The notes: generated from the letters alone by a model not told the origin. A DNA stretch of 64,000 bases from Thioalkalivibrio sp. ALJT (GCF_000381825.1 NZ_KB907123.1:21311-85310), one strand, 5' to 3'; shown: positions 18,590 to 27,464, numbered from the stretch's first letter. Numbers and translations: made by a program.

Positions 18590-20035
18590 CTACAGGTCGC
18601 TGAACAGGCGGCCGTGGCGGCGTTCCAGCTCGGTCGGCAGGTGGCAGGTGCCGGCGGAGTACTGGATGGCGCCCACGTCGGCGCGGCCCTGGCGAGGTTG
18701 CCCGCAGAAGTCGTGCTCGACTCGGGGTGGTTCCGAGCCCGCACCCAGCGGGCGGGCATCCGGATCGTTCAGACGCAGGTCGCCCAGCCCCGGCGCCAGG
18801 AGCCAGCGTTCCATCGGCCCATGGCGTTGCCCCAGGAAGCTGTCGTGTGCCCAGTCGGCCGTGCCCGCCACCGTCGCGCGGGTCCAGCGCGCAACGCGTT
18901 CGGGGATCCAGCTGGGGTAACGCTCCTGGTAATAGCTGATGCGCCGGGTCAATTCGTCGCGCAGGCTCGGCACATACGCAGCGCTGTCCAGCCATCCGGT
19001 GGCAATGTTGCCTTCGGTCTCCAGCTCGGCGTCATCGCGTGCCCAGATGGTACCGGTGATCAGGTTGTCCACCACCGTTGCATGTGTCTCCGGGAATCGC
19101 CCCTGGATGCCATAGGCATTGAAGACCGTATTGTTGGCGACCAGGGCGCCCTCGGCTCGATTGAGGTAAAGCCCCGGTTCCTGCGGACAGTTCAGGATGA
19201 TGTTGTTGGTCATCCGACTGTTTACGCTTTCGGGGCAGGTTTCGCAGTCGCCAATGGCCCGCCGGTCCAGCACGCCCGGGCTGGTGCCGCCACCGCCCAG
19301 CGACAACCCAATGCGGCGCTCGCCCGTGTGGCGCCATTCGCAGATCACCAGGTTGCGATCGAACAGGGCATCGACTGCACCGCCCTTCACAAAGCCTGGT
19401 GACCCGTGCCGGCCCGGGGAACCCTGGGCGATGTCGGCAATAAAGTTTTGCTCGATGCGCCAGCCCTGCCCGCCAACGATGTCGATGGCGACCACCGGCC
19501 AGCGCGTAGTGTGGATAGCATCGTTCACGAATACGTTGCGCCGAATCTGCACATGGTCCGGGAAGCGCCGCGGGTCGCCCTCACCGTTGGCCTTGATCGC
19601 CGCGTGAAAGTTGCGAAAGCGGTTGCCTGCAACTACCACATGATCGGCCTCGCGCACGATATGCAGGGCGTGGTTGGCGCCGCGATCCCCGCGAAAGTCC
19701 AGGTCGCGGATTTCCCAGTGGGGGGCAAACAGCTTGATCGCAGTGGTCTGGCGCGAGTGGATCACCGCCGTACCCGGGATGCGTGCGCGCAGAACAATGG
19801 GTTCCGCCGCGGTACCGGCCGAGCGCAGGTTGATCCGTCCGTTCAGGCGGTAGTCGCCCGGGTGCAGCTCGATCACATCGCCGGGCTCTGCCTGATTCAG
19901 GGCCTGCTCCAGCTGCTGCGTATTGGCCACTGCGCGCGATTCGGCCGTGGCGGTCCCCCAGGCCACCAGGAGTGTCCCCAACAGCAGCACACCCAGGCCG
20001 CTGCGTGCCCCCGGCCTCAAAAGTCGGTCGACCAT
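18590..20035 (-). CDS. secreted right-handed beta-helix protein (PL6/chondroitinase-B-like)
   Basis: About 481 aa. The ATG at 20035 is chosen because GGAGGG lies 7 bp upstream; a GTG 15 bp earlier would overlap that ribosome site. The signal peptide has hydrophobic core LGVLLLGTLLVAWG and cleavage after TATA. The mature start NTQQLEQALNQAEPGDVIEL is typical of parallel beta-helix polysaccharide lyases, followed by repeated strand/turn units with stacked Asn (NRFRNF, NNIILN, NNTVFN). It likely acts in the periplasm or outside on an acidic polysaccharide, perhaps trimming or releasing the polymer. Lyase activity is inferred; catalytic residues could not be assigned. Confidence 0.82.
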   Translation of the reverse strand: MVDRLLRPGARSGLGVLLLGTLLVAWGTATAESRAVANTQQLEQALNQAEPGDVIELHPGDYRLNGRINLRSAGTAAEPIVLRARIPGTAVIHSRQTTAIKLFAPHWEIRDLDFRGDRGANHALHIVREADHVVVAGNRFRNFHAAIKANGEGDPRRFPDHVQIRRNVFVNDAIHTTRWPVVAIDIVGGQGWRIEQNFIADIAQGSPGRHGSPGFVKGGAVDALFDRNLVICEWRHTGERRIGLSLGGGGTSPGVLDRRAIGDCETCPESVNSRMTNNIILNCPQEPGLYLNRAEGALVANNTVFNAYGIQGRFPETHATVVDNLITGTIWARDDAELETEGNIATGWLDSAAYVPSLRDELTRRISYYQERYPSWIPERVARWTRATVAGTADWAHDSFLGQRHGPMERWLLAPGLGDLRLNDPDARPLGAGSEPPRVEHDFCGQPRQGRADVGAIQYSAGTCHLPTELERRHGRLFSDL

Positions 20036-20153
20036 GTTGTATCCCTCCACTATTCGTGTGCCCGTATGGCGGCCCTGTTATCCGTTGCCTGCGGGGCGCA
20101 GCCACAATCCTGCTACTCTGACGTCTGTCTCGAACCCATACTGCCCGCAAGCC

Positions 20154-21131
20154 ATGGAGCCCACCCCTTATCGCCATTTACTGGAACGCCAGGCCCGGGT
20201 TGGTTCGCGGCGTTCGGTGGGCTGGTCCATCTGCGTATTCGCCAGCCGTGAGGGTGCGCGTATCCGGGATTGTCTATCAGCCCTGCAGCAGACCACCAGC
20301 ACCTGGCCAGCGGTGGAACTAACGGTTGTGGTGAATGGGCCGGCACCCGCAACGGCCAGCGCCGCGCAGGAGGCCCTTGGAGGCTGGCGGCATCCGGCCC
20401 GGGTGGTGGAGATCGCCCTGGGAGACAAGGCCAATGCCTGGAATCAGTACATCCACGGCCTGCGACCCGAGGCCCGCTGGCACCTGTTTGTGGATGGCTA
20501 TGTGGTCCCCGATACGGTGGGTCTGGGTGTCCTGCGCGAGCATTGTGAGGCGGCGCCCGCGGCACAAACGGCCGCCACGGGCATGCCTGCCGGCGCGCAC
20601 GCCGGGGCGGTGCAGATGCGCGATTTCGTCATGCGCCACGGCGGCATCCTGGGCGGACTGCATGCGTTGCGGGGCGAGTTTGTCGAGCGTTTGGTGGCGC
20701 GCGGCCTGTTCCAGCCGTGGGGCCTGTACCGGGGCGACGGGCTGATCGGCTCGTGGGTCTGTCACGACCTTGACCCGTGCGTGAACCGCTGGGACAAGCA
20801 GCGCATCATCCCCGTACCCCAGGCCACCTGGCAGGGCGAGCGCCTCGCCCCGTGGTCGCCCCGCGACCTGCGCACCCACTGGCGGCGCATGCACCGCCAG
20901 GCCCAGGGCCGGATGGAAAACCGGGCCATCAAGGACATCATCTACCGCGAAGGTTATGAGGGCCTGCCGGAGTCCGCCCGTGACCTGGTCGCCCATGCAC
21001 TGGAGCTGGGGCCGGGCAGCAACGACCGCAGCCTGTTCCGTCGCTGGTTGCGAACCCGCGCCGCCCGCAGTCTCCGGCAGGCTGCCACGCCCGCCCCCGA
21101 AGCCTTCCTGCCTCGCGACGGGCTTGCCTGA
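20154..21131 (+). CDS. GT2-like glycosyltransferase
   Basis: About 325 aa from the ATG at 20154; the frame is open upstream to 19923, but that part overlaps the divergent beta-helix gene and is not protein-like. The N-terminal half resembles a GT-A fold: WSICVFASREGARIRDCLSAL, LTVVVNGPAP, GDKANAWNQYIHG, then FVDGYVVPD in place of a DxD motif. The C-terminal half (WGLYRGDGLIGSWVCHDL) is family-specific. Divergent from the beta-helix gene with about 118 bp between starts. Substrate unknown. Confidence 0.78.
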   Translation: MEPTPYRHLLERQARVGSRRSVGWSICVFASREGARIRDCLSALQQTTSTWPAVELTVVVNGPAPATASAAQEALGGWRHPARVVEIALGDKANAWNQYIHGLRPEARWHLFVDGYVVPDTVGLGVLREHCEAAPAAQTAATGMPAGAHAGAVQMRDFVMRHGGILGGLHALRGEFVERLVARGLFQPWGLYRGDGLIGSWVCHDLDPCVNRWDKQRIIPVPQATWQGERLAPWSPRDLRTHWRRMHRQAQGRMENRAIKDIIYREGYEGLPESARDLVAHALELGPGSNDRSLFRRWLRTRAARSLRQAATPAPEAFLPRDGLA

Positions 21132-21293
21132 GTCCTGCCGGCCCCCGCCATGAAGCATACGAAGCTGGCGCGAACACGCGTTTGACCCGTGCCCGCCTCC
21201 GCGAGGCTATCAAGTGGCGAATGCTGACCGGCTGCGGTTTGTGACAGTTTTGTGATACCTTGAAAAAACTTTTTTCTTCAGGTTTTTACTTTA
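21132..21293 (+). promoter_or_regulatory. AT-rich leader upstream of QueC-like gene
   Basis: A locally AT-rich stretch (about 21236-21293, with A and T runs) in an otherwise GC-rich window. TTGTGA near 21239 and TACCTT near 21256 could be weak -35/-10 boxes with about 11-12 bp spacing, which is too short to be convincing. The downstream ATG has only a weak AGG ribosome site. Reported as a possible promoter region only. Confidence 0.3.
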
Positions 21294-22073
21294 ATGAGTG
21301 CTTTCGGTGAGGGACATGGGCCGGTTTCCCTGTTGTGGACCGGTGGATGGGATTCGACGTTTCGGTTGCTGCAGCTAGTCGAAGACGAAGGAAAAGTGGT
21401 TCAGCCCTACTATGTCGATGATCCGGAAAGGCCCTCGGCGACGATCGAGAAACGGACCCTCCGGGATCTGCGCTTGCGCATTATCGAAGAGGGACGCGCA
21501 GGCGCGGAACAGATAAAACCGCCCATCATCCTTGCACGGCCCACGCTCGACTCAGACGACCCCATTCTGAGCGCACATGCGGCGATCAATGAAAACACCC
21601 GCCTGGGCAATCAGTACACCTGGCTGGCGAAGGCGGTAGAAAAAGCCGCTGTTCCTGCGGCAGAAATGAGCATCAAGAAAGGCCACCTGGCTCACTTGTT
21701 CGAGCCCTATCTCAAGGCAGAAGCGGGTGCCGGCGACGGAGCTTTCCGGTTGTCCGAATCTTCCGATCCTGTGCCTGTTCTGTTTCGGAATTTTTCCTTC
21801 CCCTTGCTCGGGTGGACGTATGACGAGGTCAAGGATTATGCGGAACAAAAGGGCTGGAACGATGTTCTCTCCCGTACCTGGTTTTGCGCGAACCCCATCT
21901 TTTCGAGCAAGCCATGCGGGACTTGCACCCCGTGCGTTCAGTCCATCGAGCGCCCCAGTCGGCGGCCGAAAATCGGGGCGCTGGGCATACTCCGGTACTG
22001 GCTTGTCGTAAGGGTTCGCCGCATTCTCCCCGCTGCGATCGCCTGGCGTTACCAGGAAGCGTTTCGGCGGTAA
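21294..22073 (+). CDS. QueC-like PP-loop protein, copy 1
   Basis: 259-aa adenine-nucleotide alpha-hydrolase resembling 7-cyano-7-deazaguanine synthase. The PP-loop TGGWDS is residues 16-21 and a zinc-type cysteine set C198-x9-C208-x2-C211-x2-C214 sits in WFCANPIFSSKPCGTCTPC. QueC uses these to adenylate a carboxylate and convert it via amide to nitrile. No queD, queE or queF is nearby, so queuosine synthesis is unlikely to be its role here. Paralogue of the 29070-29837 gene; both share VxWTGGWDSTFR and cysteine spacing but differ widely elsewhere. Codon use looks less GC-biased than its neighbours, which may mean recent acquisition. Confidence 0.85.
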   Translation: MSAFGEGHGPVSLLWTGGWDSTFRLLQLVEDEGKVVQPYYVDDPERPSATIEKRTLRDLRLRIIEEGRAGAEQIKPPIILARPTLDSDDPILSAHAAINENTRLGNQYTWLAKAVEKAAVPAAEMSIKKGHLAHLFEPYLKAEAGAGDGAFRLSESSDPVPVLFRNFSFPLLGWTYDEVKDYAEQKGWNDVLSRTWFCANPIFSSKPCGTCTPCVQSIERPSRRPKIGALGILRYWLVVRVRRILPAAIAWRYQEAFRR

Positions 22074-22074
22074 A

Positions 22075-22141
22075 GGAGACGCTGCTTGAATCGCACGCAA
22101 AAGCGACTCGAGCGCGGACGTGCGATTCAATCAGCGTCTCC
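22075..22141 (+). repeat. 67-bp deletion derivative of the interspersed inverted-repeat element (copy A)
   Basis: Almost entirely terminal inverted repeat: starts GGAGACGCTGCTTGAATCGC and ends with the complement of GGAGACGCTGATTGAATCGC. The right ~50 bp match the right end of the copy at 43378-43720, whereas the ~280-bp middle is missing. It lies 1 bp after the TAA of the QueC-like gene, between two convergent genes, and can fold into one long hairpin that could serve as a bidirectional terminator. Confidence 0.85.
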
Positions 22142-22168
22142 TGAAAAGCGCTTCCCGTTCTCGCGCGT

Positions 22169-22426
22169 TCAGCGCTTCTCGGCCTGTTTGAGCTCCACAA
22201 AAGCTACCAGCGAACCCACCGTGGCAAACAGCTCCGCGCCGACCTCGTCGTGCTCGATACGGATGTCAAAGCGATCCTCCATTGCGGCGACCACGTAGGC
22301 CACTGCCATGGAGTCCAGTTCGGGTACATCGCCCATCAGGCGTGTGTCCGTGTTGAAGCGGCGCGTGCGGCCGCCCAGCTCCAGTTCCGTCTCGAGCATG
22401 TCCAGTATGTCCTGCTGAAGGCTCAT
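22169..22426 (-). CDS. acyl carrier protein
   Basis: 85-aa acyl carrier protein. The phosphopantetheine attachment site is Ser39 in VPELDSMAV, flanked by acidic helices as expected. Its start ATG overlaps the stop of the upstream ATP-grasp/phosphatase gene by 4 bp (ATGA), so it is co-translated. It probably carries the acyl or aminoacyl group loaded by the exosortase-associated acyl-CoA ligase at 46848-48629, although the two genes lie about 24 kb apart. A dedicated phosphopantetheinyl transferase is not seen. Confidence 0.92.
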   Translation of the reverse strand: MSLQQDILDMLETELELGGRTRRFNTDTRLMGDVPELDSMAVAYVVAAMEDRFDIRIEHDEVGAELFATVGSLVAFVELKQAEKR

Positions 22427-24267
22427 CGCCCTCCCTCCGATTGTGCGGTGCCGATCGCGCTCAAGGCCTCTACACAGGGGCGCAGCCCTTCCAGGCAGCG
22501 GGCGACGGCTTCCGTGCCTTCTCCGTAGGGGTCGCGGATTTGCTGGCCATCGCGGGCAAACCGGTTATCCGGGTGCAGGCTGCCCAGCAGATAGGTGCGC
22601 CCCGCAGCGTCGGGAAACTGTTGTTGCATGCGTACGCGGTGCAGCCGGTCCATGATGAAGATGAGGTCGGCCTGGCGGACCGTCTCCTGGTCCAGGCGTT
22701 GCGCCCGATGGGTCTCCAGCGATAGGCCGTAGTGCTCGGCGGCGGCGCGGGTGTCGGGATGGGCGGGCGTACCGTCGATCGCACACAACCCGGCAGATCG
22801 AACCGTTATCCCGCCAGCGTCGCCGCGCTCCCTCAGGAGCCGTTCCAGCCACGCGGCCGCAAATGCACTGCGGATGATATTGCCGTGGCAGACAAATAAG
22901 ACGGAACGAGCCGTCCGGATGGTCTCTGCATCCGGCGCCCGAGGCCGGGCGCGCAGGCCCAGGGCTGCATAGCGCACCACGCCCCCGGCACCGAGCCGCA
23001 TGATGGGGCGCAGCGCGGCATACCAGCGCCACGGCAGTACCCGTCGTGCCACCTTGTTCCAGACCTGCGCGCTCACCTGACGGATCGCGCGGCCGAGGTC
23101 TTCCAGTGCCGGGCGGGGGTCGGACAGCTTCCAAAGGGCATCCCGCGTGCGGGGCGATACGCCATCCCAGAGGAACGTGCCGAAATCTGCCGCGGCCCGC
23201 CGCGCCGGGTACTCGCCGCTCACGGCCGCAGCAGCTGCCTCGGGCAGACGCAGCAGGTCCCCGGCCAGCCAGCGCATGCGCCGCCCCGGCGTGTAATTCG
23301 GTACTTCGGGGGGGGCTCCATGCGCCAACTGCCACTGATACCAGGGGAATGCGATACCGCATTGCAATGGCAGTGCGATGGAGCCCCAGTAGCGTCCGTT
23401 GATCTCCATCAGCGCGGTTCGCCCGGTCTTCGGGTCCTGGCGAAATTCCACCATCGCCACGCCCTCCCAGCCGAGCGCGCGCAGCAAACGCAGCGAGTGA
23501 TCCAGCAGTACCGGGTCGGGCGCTTCGCTCAGGCTGCGCGCCGCCACTCCACCCGCGACCGGGTATTCCTTCAGGCGTCGGTGCTGGAAGGTCGCGATCG
23601 CTGCGCCGTCATGTAACAGCACCTCGATGCCGACCCCGTGCCCGGGCACAAACTCCTGCAGCATCCAGGCATCGCCGGCGCGAAAGTGCGAAGCCATCAG
23701 CGTGTCGAGCGCATCGCGATCCTCGAGGTAGCGCAGCCGCAGGCTCGTCTCCCGGCCCTTGTCGGCCGGTTTTACGATTGCCGGAAAGCGAAACCCCGCC
23801 AGGGTCGTGTCCAGATCGTCTGCGCCTGTCAGCACGCGTGTCTTCGGGATTGGCACCCCCGCCGCCTCCGCGGCCTCCAGCGTCCTGCCCTTGTCCAGTA
23901 CCTTGCGGAAGGTTTCCGCCGGCGGGCATAGCAGGTGCAGCCTCGAGCGCCATTCCGTTTCGTGCAGGGCGAGCGCCGACAGCACCTCGTCCCCGGTGGG
24001 AATGATGGTGTCCACGCCGAACTCTTCGATTACCCGGGTGAGGTCTTCCCGGAATCGATCGGGCGAGAGTGCCGGTGGTCGCAGGTAGCGGTAGCCGGAC
24101 AGCCACCGCGAGCGCATAGCCGGCGTACCCGGCATCAGCGATGCCGCGACCACGGGGATGCCGCGTTCGGCAAGGCAGCGGGCCAGTGGGATCACCACAC
24201 GCGGCGTGGCCCCGATGAGCAGGGTGCTGCCCTGTGCCGAGGTTCTGTCTTTGCGGCCGGGGTTCAT
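22423..24267 (-). CDS. ATP-grasp domain fused to low-molecular-weight protein tyrosine phosphatase
   Basis: Two-domain protein of 614 aa from the ATG at 24267, chosen because the ATP-grasp fold begins at once (STLLIGATPRVVIPLARCL); an ATG at 24351 would add 28 residues. Residues about 15-400 form a carbamoyl-phosphate-synthase-like ATP-grasp (IIPTGDE, KPADKGRE, LQEFVPGHG, LMEINGRYWGS). Residues about 450-610 form an LMW-PTP with P-loop C460-H-G-N-I-I-R and general-acid loop DPYGEG. Free LMW-PTPs reset tyrosine kinases in capsule loci, so it may oppose the kinase at 1366-2238. The ATP-grasp substrate is unknown. The fusion is unusual. Confidence 0.9.
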   Translation of the reverse strand: MNPGRKDRTSAQGSTLLIGATPRVVIPLARCLAERGIPVVAASLMPGTPAMRSRWLSGYRYLRPPALSPDRFREDLTRVIEEFGVDTIIPTGDEVLSALALHETEWRSRLHLLCPPAETFRKVLDKGRTLEAAEAAGVPIPKTRVLTGADDLDTTLAGFRFPAIVKPADKGRETSLRLRYLEDRDALDTLMASHFRAGDAWMLQEFVPGHGVGIEVLLHDGAAIATFQHRRLKEYPVAGGVAARSLSEAPDPVLLDHSLRLLRALGWEGVAMVEFRQDPKTGRTALMEINGRYWGSIALPLQCGIAFPWYQWQLAHGAPPEVPNYTPGRRMRWLAGDLLRLPEAAAAAVSGEYPARRAAADFGTFLWDGVSPRTRDALWKLSDPRPALEDLGRAIRQVSAQVWNKVARRVLPWRWYAALRPIMRLGAGGVVRYAALGLRARPRAPDAETIRTARSVLFVCHGNIIRSAFAAAWLERLLRERGDAGGITVRSAGLCAIDGTPAHPDTRAAAEHYGLSLETHRAQRLDQETVRQADLIFIMDRLHRVRMQQQFPDAAGRTYLLGSLHPDNRFARDGQQIRDPYGEGTEAVARCLEGLRPCVEALSAIGTAQSEGGR

Positions 24268-24665
24268 CAGGCTCTCGTTTCGTCGTGCAATCGGCTCACG
24301 CGGGTCATGATGTGCCTCCAGTCCCCTGCCGGAATTCGCGGATGACTGCATCCGAGAGGTCCCCTGGAAGGGGCTTGCCGAGGACAGGCGGGTCGCGCCA
24401 TAACCCGCCGGGGGAAGTGTACTTCAGAACGATCGGATTCGCTGCCGGAGCGATCGCGGTGTCCCGGGAAACCCGACAGGTTCCTGGGGTTCGCGACCTG
24501 TTCGTGGCGATATCTGCATGTCCGTTTTACGTCGTCGGGGCTCGGTATGCTGCTCATCGGGGTGAAATCAAAATGGCCTGGCAGGGGCTTCAAGGAGGCC
24601 CTGTCAATGTGCCTGGGACGCTTCTCCGGTCGCTCAGTCTGCCCCGTTGTCGGCGCATATTGTGC
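24268..24665. other. intergenic region, no gene recognised
   Basis: This stretch of 398 bp lies upstream of the ATP-grasp/phosphatase–ACP pair and downstream of the second ATP-grasp gene, both on the minus strand. It contains the CGACAGG(T)TCC(T)GGG motif (24473-24487) also seen at 18523 and 43365. It probably holds a promoter for the downstream pair, but I cannot point to convincing boxes. Open frames in it are not protein-like. Confidence 0.4.
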
Positions 24666-25763
24666 TCAGGCGGTGCCTGTGCGACGTGACCACCAGCGGC
24701 CGGCCCGCGAGCGTCTGGCGGTTTGTACGGCCAGGCGGAGCGCGGAAGAAGGGGCGGGCAGGAGGTCGGCTGGAAGCTCCACCCCGAACTCCGCGAGCTG
24801 GCGTCGCTTGTCGTCGGTAAGGTAGCCGGCGGAATGGACCTGGACCATGGGAAGGTCCCACTTTGTGTTGCCCTCCATGAGCACGGGGCCGTTCGGGGTC
24901 AGCGCGATATCCCAGCCGATGGACGGTGTGCCCGAGAACGCCTTTGCCGCCCGCATACAGAGCCTTTTGGCCTCGTCGAAGAAGGGAACGGGCCTGCCGG
25001 TCAGACGTTCGCCGGAATCCGGGTGGGAGTCGAACCAGTCGCCGCCAAACTTGGGTTTCGTAACACCTCGAACCAGTTGCCCCGTGTCCAGATCGATGCC
25101 GACGGACAGGCCGCCCTTGTCCCAGTTGTCCGCGGCACTGTGGCTGCGCCCGAAGCGCATGATTGCGCAATCGACGTGGACCTCCCCCGAAGGCTCGCAG
25201 AAGGTGACCATTCGCAGGCTGTTGATGCACGTGGGGTTGATGGCTGCTATCTCGGCATGTTGCTCCAGGCATTCCTGGATCAGGTAGCCGTGATAAGCGG
25301 AATCGTCGAGTGAGTGTTCGTCTTCAGGGAGCGACCTCAAAAGCGGGTCGAGCTCATGGTGGCTGCCGCGAAAATGGTGTATCCCGTCGCCTTGTTGCCC
25401 GCCTCTGGGTTTGATGATCCAGTTGACCCGGGGAGTGTTCGAAAACAGGGGCTCGAAATCGGCCCACTGCCGCAGCGCGGTACCATCGAGGTGCTGGCCG
25501 AATACGGGGTGGTAGAGCCCCAGTGTTACCGGACTGGGGATGCCCAGCCCGGTTGCGATCTGGTGTATCAGCCACTTGTCCTTGAACACGTACTTTTGAC
25601 CGCCGCGGTTCACCGCAGGGTGAAAATGCCGATGGATTTGCCGATGGGACATGAAATTCGCACACTCGGCAGACGGCCGATCCAGCAGGCGATACAGCTC
25701 GATTTCCCAGGTCTTGAAACCGCTGCCCAGGAGGCGCGTCTTGTGCATCGGATGGTTGGGCAT
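24666..25763 (-). CDS. sugar-transfer-associated ATP-grasp protein
   Basis: 365-aa ATP-grasp enzyme resembling the PF14397 (ATPgrasp_ST) family found in capsule and exopolysaccharide clusters. Motifs: KDKWLIHQIATGLGIPSP, KPRGGQQGDGI (nucleotide loop), YLIQECLEQH, NSLRMVTF, NWDKGGLSVGID and metal-binding LMEGNTKWD near the C-terminus. It probably ligates a carboxylate to an amine, for example an amino acid onto a sugar acid. The ATG directly follows the TGA of the AsnB-like gene (TGAATG), with GGAGG 5 bp upstream, so they are coupled. Confidence 0.9.
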   Translation of the reverse strand: MPNHPMHKTRLLGSGFKTWEIELYRLLDRPSAECANFMSHRQIHRHFHPAVNRGGQKYVFKDKWLIHQIATGLGIPSPVTLGLYHPVFGQHLDGTALRQWADFEPLFSNTPRVNWIIKPRGGQQGDGIHHFRGSHHELDPLLRSLPEDEHSLDDSAYHGYLIQECLEQHAEIAAINPTCINSLRMVTFCEPSGEVHVDCAIMRFGRSHSAADNWDKGGLSVGIDLDTGQLVRGVTKPKFGGDWFDSHPDSGERLTGRPVPFFDEAKRLCMRAAKAFSGTPSIGWDIALTPNGPVLMEGNTKWDLPMVQVHSAGYLTDDKRRQLAEFGVELPADLLPAPSSALRLAVQTARRSRAGRWWSRRTGTA

Positions 25764-27464
25764 TCAATCCTCCGGGTGAGGGTGTGACCGGTCAACGGAA
25801 CGTTCGAGTGTCGCCACGGTGAGCAGCCCACCAAGGCAATCCATATGTGCCTGCCCCATCTCGCGGCCCGGTTTGAGCGCGGATGACGGGTCTTTCAGGT
25901 GCAAGGCCTCGGGGAGCCATTCGGACCCGGCCAGGCGTTCGGCCGCCTGCTGGCGGAAGGTCGGGTCGTGGCGGGCAATGCGGGCAAAGTTGCCTTCGGC
26001 GGGTTGCAGGAACGGGCGGCCCGGCCAGGCGCGGTCAAGCAGGGGGCGCAACTGGCGCGCGATCGCCTTGCCACGGGAACGGGGCCTGGGGTCCAGAAGG
26101 GGCAGGCCGGTCTTGTCATACGGGATCGCGGCCAGGTTCGGGTCCAGCCGGTGGATGATGCGGCGATAAAGCCAAGAGCCCCGGCGCAGCTCCCAGGGCA
26201 GGTTCAGGGCAAAGTCCATCAATGCATGGTCGAGAGCCGGGGTGCGCACATCCAGATAGTTCTGATTCAGGCGCACAATGTTGTACACGAGCCGGCGGCT
26301 GCGGTTCTCCAGATAATGCCGCTGGCTGGCATCCAGCCCCGAACCGGCCTCCGGGTAGGCCGCGTGGATGTAGTCGGTCAGCAGTCGGACCTCTTCGCTG
26401 TTGGCGGCAAATCCGAGCGCCGCCGCGTTGTAGCGCATGCGCGCCAGTTGCCCCTGTATCTGTACCTCCCGCGGCTGCTCGCGCAGGAAGGTTGCCTTGA
26501 ACAGCAGGTCCTGCAGGAAGCCATCGACGGTTGCCGTGGAACCCGTTGCGGCCAGTCGACGGGCGGTACCCACCAGCCGCCAGTGGGCGATGTTGAAATC
26601 GCCCGGGCCCAGTGACGGATCGAAGGTTGCCGCGTGCCGCATGTCTTCAGCCGAGTCGAACCGCTCGATCGGGCGACCAAGGTAACGGCCGATCTTCCGG
26701 GCGTAGGGCCACTCGACATTGCCGAGGTCGTGGCAATGAAAAAGCCGGGCGCTGTCGCGGAGCGCTGGGTGCAAGGCCAGGTTGCAGCGTGAATCCAGCC
26801 CGGCCGTGACGGGCATGGCGACCGAGGATGCCACCAGGCTGGTCGCCCCGGCCCGATGCGCCGACAGGAGTCGCTCGACCGCTGCATCCAGCCAGGGTTC
26901 GAGCGGCCCGGCAGGCGCCGTGGGTACGGGCGGGGGTGTCCAGTAGCGACTGCAGCGCGGTGCCGCGCCCGGGTGCGGGAAGCGGCAACGGCTGGCAGGT
27001 GGCAGGAGCGAGACGCCTTCCAGCAGGGTGCGGTGGCCCCAGGGGTTGTCCAGGAAGATGGTGGACAGGGTGCCAATCCGGTCCGGCCCGGGTGTTCGTG
27101 GCAGCAGTTGCGCCAGATCCGTCAGGCGCGAGGCCAGCCAGGTTTGTCCGTCCTGAACCGCCCAGTGTACCGGGATGGTACCCATCCGATCCGTGACCAC
27201 CTCCAGCCCCGCCTCGTCCCACAGGATCTGGAGCCAGGAGCCGTTGCGTTTCTCCGGGGCACACCCTTCACTCCCGGGCAGGTGCCGTTCCTGCACGAGT
27301 ATGCCGTTGTGCAGACGTCCAACCCGGTATGTCTGGTGACGGGCATATATATGGAGACGGATGGCGCCCGTCGCAATACGGAGCCAGTCGTCGGCTTGCG
27401 CCGTATCGCCCCGGGGCGTGACCCCGGGATCACGCCCACCGCACACCCCCTGCAGGCTCAGCAT
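25764..27464 (-). CDS. asparagine synthetase-like protein lacking the glutaminase nucleophile
   Basis: 566 aa, aligned by eye with AsnB. The N-terminal ~140 residues keep the shape of the Ntn glutaminase domain (DRMGTIPVHWA against the usual DRLGIKPLYYA) but have no Cys2, so glutamine cannot be hydrolysed in the normal way. The synthetase PP-loop appears as TAGLDSR in place of SGGVDSS, with the Asp and Ser kept. It may use free ammonia or another amine, or form a lactam or amide in a different way. It lies between the flippase (34 bp upstream) and ATP-grasp genes in one operon. Confidence 0.85.
   Translation of the reverse strand: MLSLQGVCGGRDPGVTPRGDTAQADDWLRIATGAIRLHIYARHQTYRVGRLHNGILVQERHLPGSEGCAPEKRNGSWLQILWDEAGLEVVTDRMGTIPVHWAVQDGQTWLASRLTDLAQLLPRTPGPDRIGTLSTIFLDNPWGHRTLLEGVSLLPPASRCRFPHPGAAPRCSRYWTPPPVPTAPAGPLEPWLDAAVERLLSAHRAGATSLVASSVAMPVTAGLDSRCNLALHPALRDSARLFHCHDLGNVEWPYARKIGRYLGRPIERFDSAEDMRHAATFDPSLGPGDFNIAHWRLVGTARRLAATGSTATVDGFLQDLLFKATFLREQPREVQIQGQLARMRYNAAALGFAANSEEVRLLTDYIHAAYPEAGSGLDASQRHYLENRSRRLVYNIVRLNQNYLDVRTPALDHALMDFALNLPWELRRGSWLYRRIIHRLDPNLAAIPYDKTGLPLLDPRPRSRGKAIARQLRPLLDRAWPGRPFLQPAEGNFARIARHDPTFRQQAAERLAGSEWLPEALHLKDPSSALKPGREMGQAHMDCLGGLLTVATLERSVDRSHPHPED

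Noticed and set aside
21294..22073. Assignment of the QueC-like genes to queuosine biosynthesis
   Set aside because: No queD, queE or queF nearby, two divergent copies, and all neighbours belong to surface-polymer synthesis.
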